Positions 40,175 to 49,927 of a DNA stretch of 64,000 nt are shown here, in pieces. The stretch is from Methylobacterium durans (lineage in GTDB: Bacteria; Pseudomonadota; Alphaproteobacteria; Rhizobiales; Beijerinckiaceae), in contig NZ_CP029550.1 of NCBI RefSeq assembly GCF_003173715.1, forward strand, positions 6,588,001 to 6,652,000, written 5' to 3'. Position numbers and translations under genes: made by a program. Numbering within the stretch: the first letter of the stretch is position 1; each line of letters opens with the position of its first letter. A model generated the notes under the pieces. That model was not told the DNA's origin. It made no database searches and saw only the letters and a program-made list of their open reading frames with translations.

Positions 40175-40323
40175 ATTTCATTGACCTCACGGCGCCGAGC
40201 GGTCAGCTTCTGGGGAACCCTCAAACGCACGGCCGGGCTGGTCGCGGTCTCCCGTGGCTTCGCCCGCATGGGCCGGGTGCGAGCCAGAGACACGAGCCAG
40301 ACCCGCTTTCGGAGAGTGCCCGG

Positions 40324-40929
40324 ATGAGTAGACCGAGACTTGTCGGCATCAGTGCCAACCTGCAGCGGCCGTCGCGGACGCGCGCGCTGGTGGAGGCGAT
40401 CGCCGAGGAGACCGCGGCCCGCGCGCCGATCGAGCTGCGCCTGTTCGACTTCGTCGATGTCGGTCCCGGGCTCGGCTCCGCCTGGACGCGGAGCGCGCTG
40501 CCGCTGCCGGCGCGGCGCGTCGTGGAGGCGATCGAGGAGGCGGACGCCCTCGTTGTCGGCTCGCCCGTCTACAAGGGCGGCTACACGGGCCTGTTCAAGC
40601 ACCTGTTCGATTTCGTCGAGCCCGACGCCCTCGTGAACAAGCCGGTGGCCATCGCGGCCACGGGCGGCGGCCCCCGCCACGCCCTCGTCGTCGAGCACGC
40701 CTTCCGCCCGCTCTTCGGCTTCTTCAGTGCCCTCCAACTCCCGACCGCCGTCTACGGCTCCACCGCCGACTTCACGGACCACGCCCTGACCGACGCGGAC
40801 GTGCAGGGCCGCGTGCGGGATGCGGCCGGCCAACTCGCCGCGCTGCTCACCCGCGGCGTCCTGCCGGCCCGCCGGCCGGCGGCCGAACTCGCCGCGCCCG
40901 AGCCCGCCTTCACGGTGACCGGCCGATGA
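40324..40929 (+). CDS. NAD(P)H-dependent FMN reductase, MsuE/SsuE type
   Basis: 201 residues. Flavodoxin-like fold with the N-terminal loop GISANLQRPSRTRALVEAIAEE and the flavin-binding motif GSPVYKGGYTGLFKHLFDF. The conserved ATGGG follows. It supplies reduced FMN to the monooxygenase SsuD encoded at the end of the same operon. A GGAGAG ribosome-binding site precedes the ATG. Its TGA overlaps the ATG of the next gene as ATGA. Between ssuE and msuE the sequence looks closer to MsuE, but the operon is of ssu type. Confidence 0.85.
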   Translation: MSRPRLVGISANLQRPSRTRALVEAIAEETAARAPIELRLFDFVDVGPGLGSAWTRSALPLPARRVVEAIEEADALVVGSPVYKGGYTGLFKHLFDFVEPDALVNKPVAIAATGGGPRHALVVEHAFRPLFGFFSALQLPTAVYGSTADFTDHALTDADVQGRVRDAAGQLAALLTRGVLPARRPAAELAAPEPAFTVTGR

Positions 40930-41897
40930 TCGATCGCCGCAGCCTCCTCGCCGCCGCCCTCGCCGCGACGCTCCCGGTGGCCGGGGGCGCGCCGCTCCTC
41001 TCGCCCCTGCCTGCCCGGGCCGCGGAGGAGTTCCGGATCGGCTATCAGAAGAACGGTATCCTCGTCGTCGCCAAGCAGCAGGGCGTGATCGAGGAGCGGC
41101 TCGCGCGCCTCGGCCATTCCGTGCGCTGGGTCGAGTTCTCCTTCGGGCCGCCGCTCCTCGAGGCCCTGAGCCTCGGCGGCGTCGATTTCGGCCAGACGGG
41201 TGACGCCCCGCCGATCTTCGCTCAGGCGGCGGGCGCGAACCTCGTCTACGCGGCCGCCCAGGAGGCGGGCGGGTCCGGCGCCGGCATCCTGCTGCCGGCC
41301 GGCTCCAAGATCGAGAGCCTGCGCGACCTCAAGGGCCGCCGGGTCGCCTTCGCCAAGGCGTCGAGCGCGCACAACCTGACCCTCGCGGCCCTGGAGAAGG
41401 CTGGCCTGACCTACGCCGACATCGAGCCGGTGACGCTCGCTCCCGCGGACGCCGCCGCCGCCTTCAGCCGCGGCAGCATCGATGCCTGGACGATCTGGGA
41501 CCCCTACTTCGCCATTGCGGAGGTGCAGCCCGGCGCCCGCGTCCTCGTGCGCAGCACCGACATCGCGCGGCCGAACAACTTCTTCCTGGCCAACCGCGGC
41601 ACCGCGGAGACGAAGCCCATCGTGCTCGCCGAGGTGATCGACGCGCTCGCCGGCGTCGCGCGCTGGTGCGAGGCGAATCGCGGCGAGGTCGCGGCGATCC
41701 TCTCGAAGGGCACCGGCGTGCCGCTGCCCGCGACCCGCCGGGCGGTCGACCGGACCGACTACGTGATCGGTCCGATGAGCCCCGCCGCCGCCGTCGAGCA
41801 GCAGCGCATCGCCGATCGCTTCCACGCCGCCGGCCTGATCCCGCGCCCGATCCGCGTCGCCGACGCGGTCTGGACCCTCCCGTCCCGCAACGGCTGA
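40926..41897 (+). CDS. ssuA: Aliphatic-sulfonate ABC transporter binding protein, paralogue 1
   Basis: 323 residues with a twin-arginine-like signal peptide (DRRSLLAAALAATLPVAGG, cleavage near ARAAEE). The SsuA family core is visible: FRIGYQKNGILVVAKQQGVI, FSFGPPLLEALSLGGVDFGQ, TGDAPPIFAQAAG. It binds alkanesulfonates in the periplasm for import by SsuBC. It is translationally coupled to the FMN reductase. A second SsuA follows immediately; the two are clearly related, for example GYQK(N/Y)G and (D/G)(E)APPIFAQAA, but diverged. Confidence 0.93.
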   Translation: MIDRRSLLAAALAATLPVAGGAPLLSPLPARAAEEFRIGYQKNGILVVAKQQGVIEERLARLGHSVRWVEFSFGPPLLEALSLGGVDFGQTGDAPPIFAQAAGANLVYAAAQEAGGSGAGILLPAGSKIESLRDLKGRRVAFAKASSAHNLTLAALEKAGLTYADIEPVTLAPADAAAAFSRGSIDAWTIWDPYFAIAEVQPGARVLVRSTDIARPNNFFLANRGTAETKPIVLAEVIDALAGVARWCEANRGEVAAILSKGTGVPLPATRRAVDRTDYVIGPMSPAAAVEQQRIADRFHAAGLIPRPIRVADAVWTLPSRNG

Positions 41898-41921
41898 AGC
41901 CCGAGAGCCGAGACGATCCCG

Positions 41922-42923
41922 ATGACCGACCTTCCCCGCTTCCGCGCCGCCGCGGCGCCCGCCCTCTCCGCACCGAGCCGCCGCTCGGTCCTCGCCGGTG
42001 CCCTCGGGGCCGCGGCTCTCGCCGCGGGCCGCCCGGTCCGCGCGGCCGAGCCCGGTCTCCTGCGCGTCGGCTACCAGAAATACGGCACCCTCGTCCTCCT
42101 GAAGGGCAAGGGCCTGCTGGAGCAGCGTCTGAAGCCCCTCGGCTACCGCGTGGCCTGGGCCGAGTTCCCGTCGGGCCCGCCCCTCCTTGAGGCGCTGAAC
42201 GCGGGCGCGATCGATCTCGGCTCTGCCGGCGAGGCGCCGCCGATCTTCGCGCAGGCGGCGAGCGCGGATCTCCGCTACGTCGCCAACGAGCCGCCCGCCC
42301 CCCTCGGCGAGGCCATCCTCGTGCCCCGCGACAGCAAGGTCCAATCCGTGGCCGACCTGCGCGGCAGGACGATCGCCCTCAACAAGGGCTCGAACGTGCA
42401 TTTCCTGCTCGTGCGGGCGCTAGCGGAGGCGGGGGTGCCCTACGAGGCGGTCAACCTCGCTTGGCTCAGCCCGGCCGATGCGGGGGCCGCCTTCGCCCGC
42501 GGCGCGGTCGACGCCTGGGTGATCTGGGACCCCTTCCTCGCCTCGGCGGAGCGGAGCACCGGTGCCCGCACCCTCGTGACCGGGCAGGGCCTCGCTCCGA
42601 ACCGTCAGTTCTACCTCTCGACCCGCTCCGCCACCGAGACGCACCGGGACGCGATCGAGGCGGCGCTGACCGCGATCGGCGAGATCGATGCCTGGGCGAA
42701 GGACAACACGGATGCGGTCGCGGCCGAGCTCGCGCCCTCCGTCGGCATCCCCGCGCCGGTCCTGACGGTCGCCCTGCGCCGCCTCGCCTACGGCGTCACC
42801 CCGCTCGATCCCGCGACGGTCGCGGACCAGCAGCGGGTGGCCGACACCTTCCACGCGCTCGGCCTCCTGCCGAAGCCCCTCCGGGTCGCGGACGCGGTCT
42901 GGACGCCGGCGCGGAACGGGTGA
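41922..42923 (+). CDS. ssuA: Aliphatic-sulfonate ABC transporter binding protein, paralogue 2
   Basis: 333 residues. Signal peptide with twin arginines (SRRSVLAGALGAAALAAG, cleavage near VRAAEP). Core motifs LRVGYQKYGTLVLLKGKGLL, FPSGPPLLEALNAGAIDLG and GEAPPIFAQAASADLRYVA are typical of SsuA. Tandem, diverged binding proteins before one permease suggest that the transporter serves two sulfonate or related ligand classes. It is 24 bases after paralogue 1 and 4 bases before ssuC. Confidence 0.93.
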   Translation: MTDLPRFRAAAAPALSAPSRRSVLAGALGAAALAAGRPVRAAEPGLLRVGYQKYGTLVLLKGKGLLEQRLKPLGYRVAWAEFPSGPPLLEALNAGAIDLGSAGEAPPIFAQAASADLRYVANEPPAPLGEAILVPRDSKVQSVADLRGRTIALNKGSNVHFLLVRALAEAGVPYEAVNLAWLSPADAGAAFARGAVDAWVIWDPFLASAERSTGARTLVTGQGLAPNRQFYLSTRSATETHRDAIEAALTAIGEIDAWAKDNTDAVAAELAPSVGIPAPVLTVALRRLAYGVTPLDPATVADQQRVADTFHALGLLPKPLRVADAVWTPARNG

Positions 42924-42927
42924 GCGC

Positions 42928-43719
42928 ATGACCCAGGCTTCCCCCACCCTCGCGAACCGCACCATTTCGCGCCTCGTCCCCTGGCTGCTGCCGGCGCTGA
43001 TCCTCGGCGGCTGGCAGGCCGCCGTCTCCCTCGGCCTCGTCTCGAACCGCTTCATGCCGGCGCCCCTCGACGTGGCCCGGGCCGGCATCGAGGCGGCGCG
43101 CACGGGCGAGCTCTGGACCAATCTCGGCGTCAGCACCCTGCGGGCGCTCGCGGGCTTCGCCATAGGCGGCGGCATCGGCTTCGCGCTCGGCCTCGCCAAC
43201 GGCCTGTCGCCGCGCTCGGAGCGGCTCACGGACACCAGCGTGCAGATGGTGCGCAATGTCCCGCACCTGTCGCTGATCCCGCTCGTGATCCTGTGGTTCG
43301 GCATCGGCGAGGAGGCCAAGCTCTTCCTGGTGGCGCTCGGCGTGTTCTTCCCGATCTACGCCAACACCCTGCACGGCATCCGCTCGGTCGATCCGGCGCT
43401 CGTCGAGATGGGCCGGGTCTACGGGATGAGCCCGTCCGACCTGTTCCGGCGCGTGGTGCTGCCCGGCGCCCTGCCCTCGATCTTCGTGGGCCTGCGCTAC
43501 GGGCTCGGCATCATGTGGCTGACGCTCATCGTCGCCGAGACGATCTCCGCCTCCTCCGGCCTCGGCTACATGGCGATGCAGGCCCGCGAGTTCATGCTGG
43601 TCGACGTCGTGGTGCTGGCGATCCTGATCTACGCGGCGCTGGGCAAGCTCGCCGACACGCTGACGCGGACGCTGGAGCGCATCTGCCTCGCCTGGAACCC
43701 CGCCTATCGGACGGTCTGA
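42928..43719 (+). CDS. ssuC: Sulfonate ABC transporter permease
   Basis: 263 residues with about six membrane helices (for example [20 protein letters not shown] at the N-terminus). The BPD_transp_1 EAA loop, which docks on the ATPase, is seen as [24 protein letters not shown]. SsuC forms the inner-membrane channel with SsuB. The gene lies between the second ssuA and ssuB, 4 bases from each. Confidence 0.93.
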   Translation: MTQASPTLANRTISRLVPWLLPALILGGWQAAVSLGLVSNRFMPAPLDVARAGIEAARTGELWTNLGVSTLRALAGFAIGGGIGFALGLANGLSPRSERLTDTSVQMVRNVPHLSLIPLVILWFGIGEEAKLFLVALGVFFPIYANTLHGIRSVDPALVEMGRVYGMSPSDLFRRVVLPGALPSIFVGLRYGLGIMWLTLIVAETISASSGLGYMAMQAREFMLVDVVVLAILIYAALGKLADTLTRTLERICLAWNPAYRTV

Positions 43720-43723
43720 TCCC

Positions 43724-44554
43724 ATGCTGCTCGAAGCCACCCGCCCCGCGGCGCCGACGCGGGCCGCCGAGACCACCCCGCCCTCGCCGGCCCGTGCGGC
43801 CGCGCCCGCGGCCCGCGGCATCGCGGTGACCGTCCAGGGCCTCGCCAAGCGGTTCGGCGACGCATCCGTCCTCGAAGGGCTGGACCTCCACCTGCCGGCC
43901 GGCGGCTTCACCGCGGTCGTCGGCCGCTCGGGCTGCGGCAAGAGCACCCTGCTGCGCCTGATCCTGGGCCTCGAGACGCCGAGCGCCGGCCGCATCCTCT
44001 TGGAGGAGGCGGGCGAGGCGCGGCGCCGCGCGAGCCCGCGCCGGATCATGTTCCAGGAGCCGCGTCTGCTGCCCTGGGCGCGCGTCATCGACAACGTCGC
44101 CGTGGGCCTGACCGGCCAGGGCACGCGGGCCGAGCGCCGGGCCCGGGCGGAGGCTGCCCTGGAGGAGGTCGGGCTGAGCGACAAGGCCGGTGCCTGGCCG
44201 GCGACCCTGTCCGGCGGCCAACGCCAGCGCGTGGCGCTCGCCCGCGCGCTCGTCAGCCGCCCGGGGCTCCTCGCCCTCGATGAGCCGCTCGGGGCGCTCG
44301 ACGCCCTCACCCGGATCGGCATGCAGGATCTGATCGAGCGGATCTGGCTGGCGCAGGGATTCACTGCGCTCCTCGTCACCCACGACGTCGGCGAGGCCGT
44401 GGCGATGGCCGACCGCATCATCGTGCTCGACGCCGGCCGTGTCGCCCTCGACCTCCGGGTCGACGTGCCCCGGCCCCGCCGCCGTGGCGACCCGAGCCTC
44501 GCGGCGCTTGAAGGCCGCATCCTCGAATACCTCCTCGGCGGCAACGCCGGCTGA
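43724..44554 (+). CDS. ssuB: Sulfonate ABC transporter ATP-binding protein
   Basis: 276 residues. Walker [11 protein letters not shown]-loop FQEPRLLPW, signature [15 protein letters not shown], Walker [16 protein letters not shown] and the H-loop TH in [10 protein letters not shown] are all intact. The first 30 residues are an Ala/Pro-rich extension. It powers import through SsuC. A spacing of 23 bases separates it from ssuD. Confidence 0.94.
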   Translation: MLLEATRPAAPTRAAETTPPSPARAAAPAARGIAVTVQGLAKRFGDASVLEGLDLHLPAGGFTAVVGRSGCGKSTLLRLILGLETPSAGRILLEEAGEARRRASPRRIMFQEPRLLPWARVIDNVAVGLTGQGTRAERRARAEAALEEVGLSDKAGAWPATLSGGQRQRVALARALVSRPGLLALDEPLGALDALTRIGMQDLIERIWLAQGFTALLVTHDVGEAVAMADRIIVLDAGRVALDLRVDVPRPRRRGDPSLAALEGRILEYLLGGNAG

Positions 44555-44577
44555 GCGCAACCGACAGGATTGAGAGA

Positions 44578-45753
44578 ATGACCCAACCGAACGACGGGCG
44601 CACCGACGTCCTCTGGTTCCTGCCGACCCACGGTGACGGGCGCTATCTCGGCGCCGCCGAGGGCGCGCGGGCCGTCACCCTGCCCTATCTCCGCCAGATC
44701 GCGCAGGCCGCCAACGAACTCGGCTATTTCGGCGTCCTGCTGCCGACCGGGCGCTCCTGCGAGGATTCCTGGGTCGTCGCCTCGGCGCTGGCGCCGCTCA
44801 CCGAGCGGCTGCGCTTCCTCGTCGCCGTGCGGCCGGGCCTGCAGGAGCCCTCCGTCGCCGCCCGCATGGCCGCGACCCTCGACCGTCTCTCGAACGGGCG
44901 CCTCCTCATCAACGTCGTCACGGGCGGCGATCCCGTCGAACTCCGGGGCGACGGCGTCTTCCTCGCGCACGACGAGCGCTACGCCGTCACCGACGAGTTC
45001 CTGACGATCTGGCGCGGGCTGCTGGCCGGCGAGACCGTGACCTTCGAGGGCAAGCATTTGCGCTGCGAGGCGGGCCGGGTCATCTTCCCGCCGGTCCAGG
45101 CTCCCTACCCGCCGCTCTATTTCGGCGGCTCCTCGCCCGCCGGCATCGAGGTCGCGGCCGACCATTGCGACGTCTACCTGACCTGGGGCGAGCCCCCTTC
45201 GGGCGTGGCCGAGAAGATCGCCCGGGCCCGCGAGGCGGCGGAGCGGCGCGGCAAGACCTTCTCCTACGGCATCCGCCTCCACGTCATCGTGCGCGAGACT
45301 GAGTCACAAGCCTGGGACGAGGCCGAGCGGCTGATCTCGCGGCTCGACGACGCCACGATCCAGCGGGCGCAGGAAACGCTGAAGCGTCAGGATTCGGTCG
45401 GCCAGAGCCGGATGATGGCGCTCCACGGCGGAGACCGCAGCCGGCTCGTCGTGTCGCCGAATCTCTGGGCGGGGGTCGGCCTCGTGCGCGGCGGCGCCGG
45501 CACCGCCCTCGTCGGCTCGGCCGATCAGGTCGCCGACCGGATGAAGGAATACATCGACCTCGGCATCGACCGCTTCATCCTCTCCGGCTACCCGCACCTG
45601 GAGGAAGCCTACCGCTTCGCCGAACTCGTCTTCCCCAAGCTCCCCTTACGGGCGACGACCGGCAAGGCGCCGACGAATGCGCGCAACGACGGGCCCTTCG
45701 GCGAGGTGATCGCCAACGACATCGTGCCGAACCGCCGCATCGCCGCCCACTGA
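44578..45753 (+). CDS. ssuD: FMNH2-dependent alkanesulfonate monooxygenase
   Basis: 391 residues, a bacterial-luciferase-like TIM-barrel enzyme. SsuD cleaves C1-C14 alkanesulfonates to the aldehyde and sulfite with FMNH2 and oxygen. Family motifs are [13 protein letters not shown] at the N-terminus, [58 protein letters not shown] and the C-terminal [20 protein letters not shown]. The FMN reductase at the head of the operon provides its cofactor. It is the last gene of the operon. Confidence 0.96.
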   Translation: MTQPNDGRTDVLWFLPTHGDGRYLGAAEGARAVTLPYLRQIAQAANELGYFGVLLPTGRSCEDSWVVASALAPLTERLRFLVAVRPGLQEPSVAARMAATLDRLSNGRLLINVVTGGDPVELRGDGVFLAHDERYAVTDEFLTIWRGLLAGETVTFEGKHLRCEAGRVIFPPVQAPYPPLYFGGSSPAGIEVAADHCDVYLTWGEPPSGVAEKIARAREAAERRGKTFSYGIRLHVIVRETESQAWDEAERLISRLDDATIQRAQETLKRQDSVGQSRMMALHGGDRSRLVVSPNLWAGVGLVRGGAGTALVGSADQVADRMKEYIDLGIDRFILSGYPHLEEAYRFAELVFPKLPLRATTGKAPTNARNDGPFGEVIANDIVPNRRIAAH

Positions 45754-45768
45754 CGCGGCGGCGAAATC

Positions 45769-46332
45769 CTAGGCCGGGACGGCGGATCGCGCCTCCCCGG
45801 TGCGCATGATCGCGATCAACAGACCCGACACCGTCAGGAGATCGCATGTCAGGCCGAACACCGACCCGACGAGGAGGTTGTGGCCGGCCCAGCAGGTGGA
45901 GGCGCCGAGGAAGAACCGGCGCATCCGCCGCGGCTCCGCCTGAAGCCTTGCCGCGGTCGCGAGCAGGGACCCCAGCCCCGCGCAGGCCGAGGCCCAGCCG
46001 CTCCACGTCGCCAGGGTGAGGCAGGCGGCGAGAAGGCTCGTCGCCGCGAACAAGGGCGCAACCCAGGCCGGCCGGCCGCCGTCGCCGATGAAGCGTGCCG
46101 AGACGAGGCTCTGGAGCACGGAGATGCTGCACATTGCCATGCCGGTCCCGGCGCCGAGATGCAGGTAATGGAGCCCGAAGCAGGAGGAGCAGGCAGCGGA
46201 CGCGAGAAGCATCCAGCTTCGCTGCTTCATCATGCCGGCAGAAAATCCAAGGCACAGGCCAAGAGACCCGAAGACATCGAGATGGACGCTGACGGCGCTC
46301 CACGCGAATCGGGCAAGGTCGGCGACGTCCAT
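45769..46332 (-). CDS. YgjV-like inner membrane protein
   Basis: 187 residues from the ATG at 46332; a GTG three codons upstream is also possible. It is very hydrophobic with about five or six membrane helices and several Cys and Trp residues. The pattern (FGSLGLCLGFSAGMMKQRSW, then LHYLHLGAGTGMAMC) resembles the YgjV family of uncharacterised inner membrane proteins. It is convergent with ssuD, 15 bases apart. Function unknown. Confidence 0.6.
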   Translation of the reverse strand: MDVADLARFAWSAVSVHLDVFGSLGLCLGFSAGMMKQRSWMLLASAACSSCFGLHYLHLGAGTGMAMCSISVLQSLVSARFIGDGGRPAWVAPLFAATSLLAACLTLATWSGWASACAGLGSLLATAARLQAEPRRMRRFFLGASTCWAGHNLLVGSVFGLTCDLLTVSGLLIAIMRTGEARSAVPA

Positions 46333-46518
46333 GATTGGCACTCGAGGGCGCGAAAGGCGCGCCTGTCTTCTCGAATGCGCTAGGCTCGCATGGTAACCGG
46401 ATCGTTAACGTGCCGGGCGCCGGTCCGGCAGCGTTGCGCGAAGGCCGCAGCCGCGCTCAGCGGCCGGGGTGCGGACCTACGATCTGGCGATGCGGCGAAG
46501 GCCGGCCGAGGCCGGAAA

Positions 46519-46592
46519 TGGAGCGGGTGAAGGGAATCGAACCCTCGTATTCAGCTTGGAAGGCTGCTGCTCTACCATTGAGCTACACCCGC
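46519..46592 (-). tRNA. tRNA-Gly (TCC anticodon)
   Basis: Complete cloverleaf on the minus strand: acceptor GCGGGTG with CACCCGC, D-arm GCTCAATGGTAGAGC, anticodon loop CTTCCAA (anticodon TCC), T-arm GGGTTCGATTCCC, discriminator T and encoded CCA. It follows tRNA-Tyr by 74 bases and is probably in the same transcript. Confidence 0.97.
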
Positions 46593-46666
46593 GCGAGGGG
46601 CCGGATAGCACGGCCGTCGGGCCTTGAGAAGGCGCCGGTTCCTCGTTCGCGATCCGTGAAAGTGCT

Positions 46667-46750
46667 TGGTGGGGGAAGTAGGACTCGAACCTACGAAGCT
46701 TACGCAGCGGATTTACAGTCCGCCCCCTTTGCCGCTCGGGACATTCCCCC
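46667..46750 (-). tRNA. tRNA-Tyr (GTA anticodon)
   Basis: Class II tRNA on the minus strand, 84 bases with encoded CCA. Acceptor GGGGGAA pairs with TTCCCCC, anticodon stem GCGGA/TCCGC with loop CTGTAAA (anticodon GTA), a long variable arm (TGCGTAAGCTTCGTA region) and T-arm GGTTCGAGTCC. It comes first in a Tyr-Gly pair, the order seen in the E. coli tufB operon. Confidence 0.97.
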
Positions 46751-46782
46751 AAACTGCCGGCCCTCAAGGCCGCGTGCGGCCC

Positions 46783-46810
46783 TTATGATGAGGGGCAAAG
46801 CGGGTGTCAA
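46783..46810 (-). promoter_or_regulatory. Promoter of the tRNA-Tyr/tRNA-Gly unit
   Basis: Minus strand: consensus -35 TTGACA (46805-46810) and -10 TCATAA (46783-46788) with a 16-base spacer, or CATAAG with 17. It ends 33 bases before the tRNA-Tyr 5' end. Confidence 0.65.
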
Positions 46811-46826
46811 CCGGCTTGGCCGCCCC

Positions 46827-48650
46827 TCAGCCGCATGGGGCCAGATCGCAGATCCGCACCTGTGCCCGCTCGACGCCGCGCCAGCGGTCGCAGGCGAGGG
46901 TTCCGGCCACGTGGAACTCGCGGCCGATGCCGGCGAGGAGCGCCTGACCGAGCGGCCCCTGCGCCGATCGGAAGGAGATGGCGCCGATCGCCTGCCCGTC
47001 GCGGCTGCGCAGCCGCGCCCTCACATGCCCGTTGCCGACGAGGCCGGCATCGACGACCCGGTGCCGCGGCAGGGCGAAGACGGGCTCCGGGGAGCCCGAG
47101 CCGAAGGGGCCCGCCCGCCCGATCAGGCGCACGGTCTCGGCCGTGGCGCCGCCCGCGCTCAGGGTGCCATCGAGGAGGAGCGCCTCCGCCGCGCGCGCGG
47201 TCTGGACGGTCGCAGCGAGGGAATCGGCGAGGTGGGCCTGGAAGCGGGCGAGGTCGGCGGCCGCGATCGTGGCGCCCGCGGCCATTGCGTGGCCGCCCCC
47301 CTTCCGGGCGAGACCCGCGTCGACGCCGAGGCGAACGGCCTGCCCGAGATCGACGCCGGAAATCGAGCGCCCGGAGCCGACCGCGCTCCCGTCCGGTCGC
47401 AGGGCGAAGGCGAAGGCGGGCCGGCCGAAGCGCTCCTTGAGCCGGGCCGCGATCAGGCCGACGACGCCCGGATGCCAATCGGCCGAGCCCGCGACCAGCA
47501 CTGGCTGGTCGGGATCGAGATCGAGCGCCCGGTCCATCTCGGCCTCGGCGGCCGCGACCGCCTCCGCCTCGATCGCCTGCCGCTCGCGGTTCAGCCGGTC
47601 GAGCTCGGCCGCGATGCGGGCCGCCTCGGCGGAATCCTGGGTCGAGAGCAGCTTCGCCCCGAGGGAGGCGTCGCCGATCCGGCCGCCGGCATTGATGCGC
47701 GGGCCGATCAGGTAGCCGAGATGCCAGGCCTCCGGCGCCTCGGCGAGGGAGGCCGCATCGAAGAGGGCGGCGAGGCCCCGGCGGCCACGCGCCTTCATCA
47801 CCGCGAGGCCCTGCACCACGAAGGCGCGGTTGAGCCCGACGAGGGGCACCACGTCGGCCACGGTCGCGAGGGCCACCAGATCGAGGGCGTCCGTGAGGCT
47901 CGGCTCAGCCCGCCCCTGGAAGAAGCCGTCGCGGCGCAGGGCCCGGTTGAGGGCCACCAGCGTGAGGAAGACGACGCCCGCGGCGCAGAGATGGCCGAGG
48001 CCGGAAAGGTCGTCGAGGCGGTTCGGGTTCACGATTGCCCGGGCCGGCGGCAGGGTCTCCGCGGCGGCATGGTGGTCGAGCACGATCACGTCGAGGCCGA
48101 TCCTCTGTGCCACCTCCAGGGGCCCGTGCCCGCTCGTGCCGCAATCCACGGTGACGAGGAGGCTCGCGCCCTCCCCGGCGAGCGCCTGCACCGCGTCGGC
48201 GTTCGGGCCGTAGCCCTCGGTGATCCGGTCCGGGATGTGGATGCGGGTGGGTACGCCGAGGCCGCGCAGGTAATCGGCCAGAAGCGCAGCGCTCGCGGCC
48301 CCGTCCACGTCGTAATCGCCGAAGATCGCCACCGTCTCGCCCCGGCGCACGGCGCGGGCGAGGCGCGCGGCCGCGGCCTCCATGTCGAGGAGGCAGTCGG
48401 GATCGGGCATCAGGTCGCGCAGGCGCGGCTGCAGATATCCCGTCGCCTCCGCCGGCAGCACGCCGCGGCCGGCCAGAACCCGGGCGAGGAGGTCGGGCAG
48501 GCCGTGGGCCTGGGTCATGGTCAGGGCGTGGTGCTCGGTGGCATGGGCGGCGCAACGCTCCCGCCAGCAGCGTCCGAGGAGCGAGGCGGTCACGTCGAGG
48601 AGAGCGCGCGGGGCGGGCATGGCGGCAGCAGCGGACACGGAGGCCATCAT
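46827..48650 (-). CDS. recJ: Single-stranded-DNA-specific exonuclease RecJ
   Basis: 607 residues from the ATG at 48650; ATG codons at 48647 and 48620 are also possible, and none has a clear ribosome-binding site. RecJ digests single-stranded DNA 5' to 3' in recombination and mismatch repair. DHH-family motifs: FGDYDVDGAASAALL (motif I), VTVDCGTSG, VLDHHAAAETLP (DHH motif) and GPRINAGGRIGDASLGAKLL. The C-terminal DHHA1 region has GSGRSISGVDLGQAVR and KGGGHAMAAGATI. Length and motif order are normal for the family. Confidence 0.95.
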   Translation of the reverse strand: MMASVSAAAAMPAPRALLDVTASLLGRCWRERCAAHATEHHALTMTQAHGLPDLLARVLAGRGVLPAEATGYLQPRLRDLMPDPDCLLDMEAAAARLARAVRRGETVAIFGDYDVDGAASAALLADYLRGLGVPTRIHIPDRITEGYGPNADAVQALAGEGASLLVTVDCGTSGHGPLEVAQRIGLDVIVLDHHAAAETLPPARAIVNPNRLDDLSGLGHLCAAGVVFLTLVALNRALRRDGFFQGRAEPSLTDALDLVALATVADVVPLVGLNRAFVVQGLAVMKARGRRGLAALFDAASLAEAPEAWHLGYLIGPRINAGGRIGDASLGAKLLSTQDSAEAARIAAELDRLNRERQAIEAEAVAAAEAEMDRALDLDPDQPVLVAGSADWHPGVVGLIAARLKERFGRPAFAFALRPDGSAVGSGRSISGVDLGQAVRLGVDAGLARKGGGHAMAAGATIAAADLARFQAHLADSLAATVQTARAAEALLLDGTLSAGGATAETVRLIGRAGPFGSGSPEPVFALPRHRVVDAGLVGNGHVRARLRSRDGQAIGAISFRSAQGPLGQALLAGIGREFHVAGTLACDRWRGVERAQVRICDLAPCG

Positions 48651-48716
48651 AGCCGCAACCGCGGCCGGGCGCTGCCGCACCGAAGCGACAGGGCAAGCGG
48701 GAATCCGCGGCCCGCC

Positions 48717-49907
48717 CTACCCCGCGGGGTCGGCGTCGATCCGCACGCGCAGAATCGCGTAGGGCGGTCTCTGCAGATCCGCGCCGCCATTGTATTCGGG
48801 GCGCCGGTTCACCTGCGCGGCCGTGACGTAGAGCCAGCGGTCCGGCGTGATCCAGAACGTGTCGGCCCAGATCAGGCGCTCGTCCGAGGCGATCACCTCG
48901 ATTCGCCCGTCCGGATGGCGGCGGGCGACCGCGTTCTGCTCCTGAAGGGTGAGGTAGACGCGGTCCATCGCGTCGGTGGTCAGGCCGCCGGTCATGCCCT
49001 TCTCGCCGAGATCCTCGACGCCGGCTGCCACCTCGGCATCGGAGGCGTTCGGGTCGAGGAGCGAGGCCGTGTCGACCGCGTAGAGGCGCCGCCCGATCAG
49101 GGGCGCGTAGTAGAGGCGCCGCCCGTCGGGGCTGAGCGCGATGCCGTTGGCGCCGCCCTGCACGGGCTTCTCCGGCCCGGTCTCGGGGCGCAGCATCACG
49201 GGACGGTGCTCGACGAACTTGACGAGGTTCTTCTGGGACTTGGTGCTGGCATGACCCTGAAGGCGGCGCACCACGCGCCCATCGTTCAGGTCGACGGCGA
49301 GGATCGCCCCCTCCTCCCCCTGGCCCTGGTCCGTGATGTAGGCGAACGCCCGGCCGTCCCGGATGTCGACCCGCAGGTCGTTGAGCGAGGAGGATGGGGT
49401 GATCCCGGGTTCGAGCGGCACGACGCGGCGGATCCGGTTCTCCGCGAGATCGAGCTGGACGAGCTTCGCGCCGCCCGGCACGGGCGGACCCTTGCCCTCC
49501 GGCAGGCCGGCATCGAGGAGCCAGAGCGTGTCGTCGCGGTCGAACACGCCGTTGGGCACGTGTAGCAGGCTCGCCTGCGGATTCTTCGGGTCCGGCCGGT
49601 TCGCGGCCTTGCTCGGATAGGGCCGCACCGAACCGTCCGGCGCGACCTCGCCCACCGTGATCGGCACCTTCGCATTGAAGCGCGGCATCATCACGAAGAC
49701 GCGGCCGGAGCGGGAGATCGCGAGACCCGTCGACGTCGAAGGGGCATCCGCGAGGAGCGCGAGCTCCATCGCGCCGGCGCCCCGGCTCGTCGTCGCCTGT
49801 CCGGGCCCCGTCCCGGGGGCGGGCGCGGCCGCGGCGCTCCGGGAGAGGCCGACGGCCGTCGCCGCCGTGAGGCCGCGCGCGATGAGGTCGCGTCGGGCAA
49901 GGACCAT
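48717..49907 (-). CDS. Secreted major-royal-jelly/yellow-like beta-propeller protein
   Basis: 396 residues from the ATG at 49907, with a GGAG ribosome-binding site. Twin-arginine-type signal (MVLARRDLIARGLTAATAVG, cleavage near AAAAPAPG). The body has GLAISRSGRVFVMMPRF, DDTLWLLDAGLP, SLNDLRVDIRDGRAFAYITD and GGANGIALSPDGRRLYYAPL, the repeated blade pattern of the major royal jelly protein family. Bacterial members have no established general function. It lies 20 bases after the SMP-30-like gene and is probably co-transcribed. Confidence 0.85.
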   Translation of the reverse strand: MVLARRDLIARGLTAATAVGLSRSAAAAPAPGTGPGQATTSRGAGAMELALLADAPSTSTGLAISRSGRVFVMMPRFNAKVPITVGEVAPDGSVRPYPSKAANRPDPKNPQASLLHVPNGVFDRDDTLWLLDAGLPEGKGPPVPGGAKLVQLDLAENRIRRVVPLEPGITPSSSLNDLRVDIRDGRAFAYITDQGQGEEGAILAVDLNDGRVVRRLQGHASTKSQKNLVKFVEHRPVMLRPETGPEKPVQGGANGIALSPDGRRLYYAPLIGRRLYAVDTASLLDPNASDAEVAAGVEDLGEKGMTGGLTTDAMDRVYLTLQEQNAVARRHPDGRIEVIASDERLIWADTFWITPDRWLYVTAAQVNRRPEYNGGADLQRPPYAILRVRIDADPAG

Positions 49908-49927
49908 GGATTCTCCTCTCGTCGTTC

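Larger units (their letters stand above)
39605..40323. other. Regulatory region between the TAXI gene and the sulfonate operon
   Basis: 719 bases between divergently transcribed genes. On the minus strand it has a 28-codon ORF followed at once by a strong terminator, then an alternating CG tract. On the plus strand, 40029-40174 carries two related operator-like inverted repeats and a palindrome. The base composition from 40020 to 40180 is much richer in A and T than elsewhere, as expected for a control region. Confidence 0.6.
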
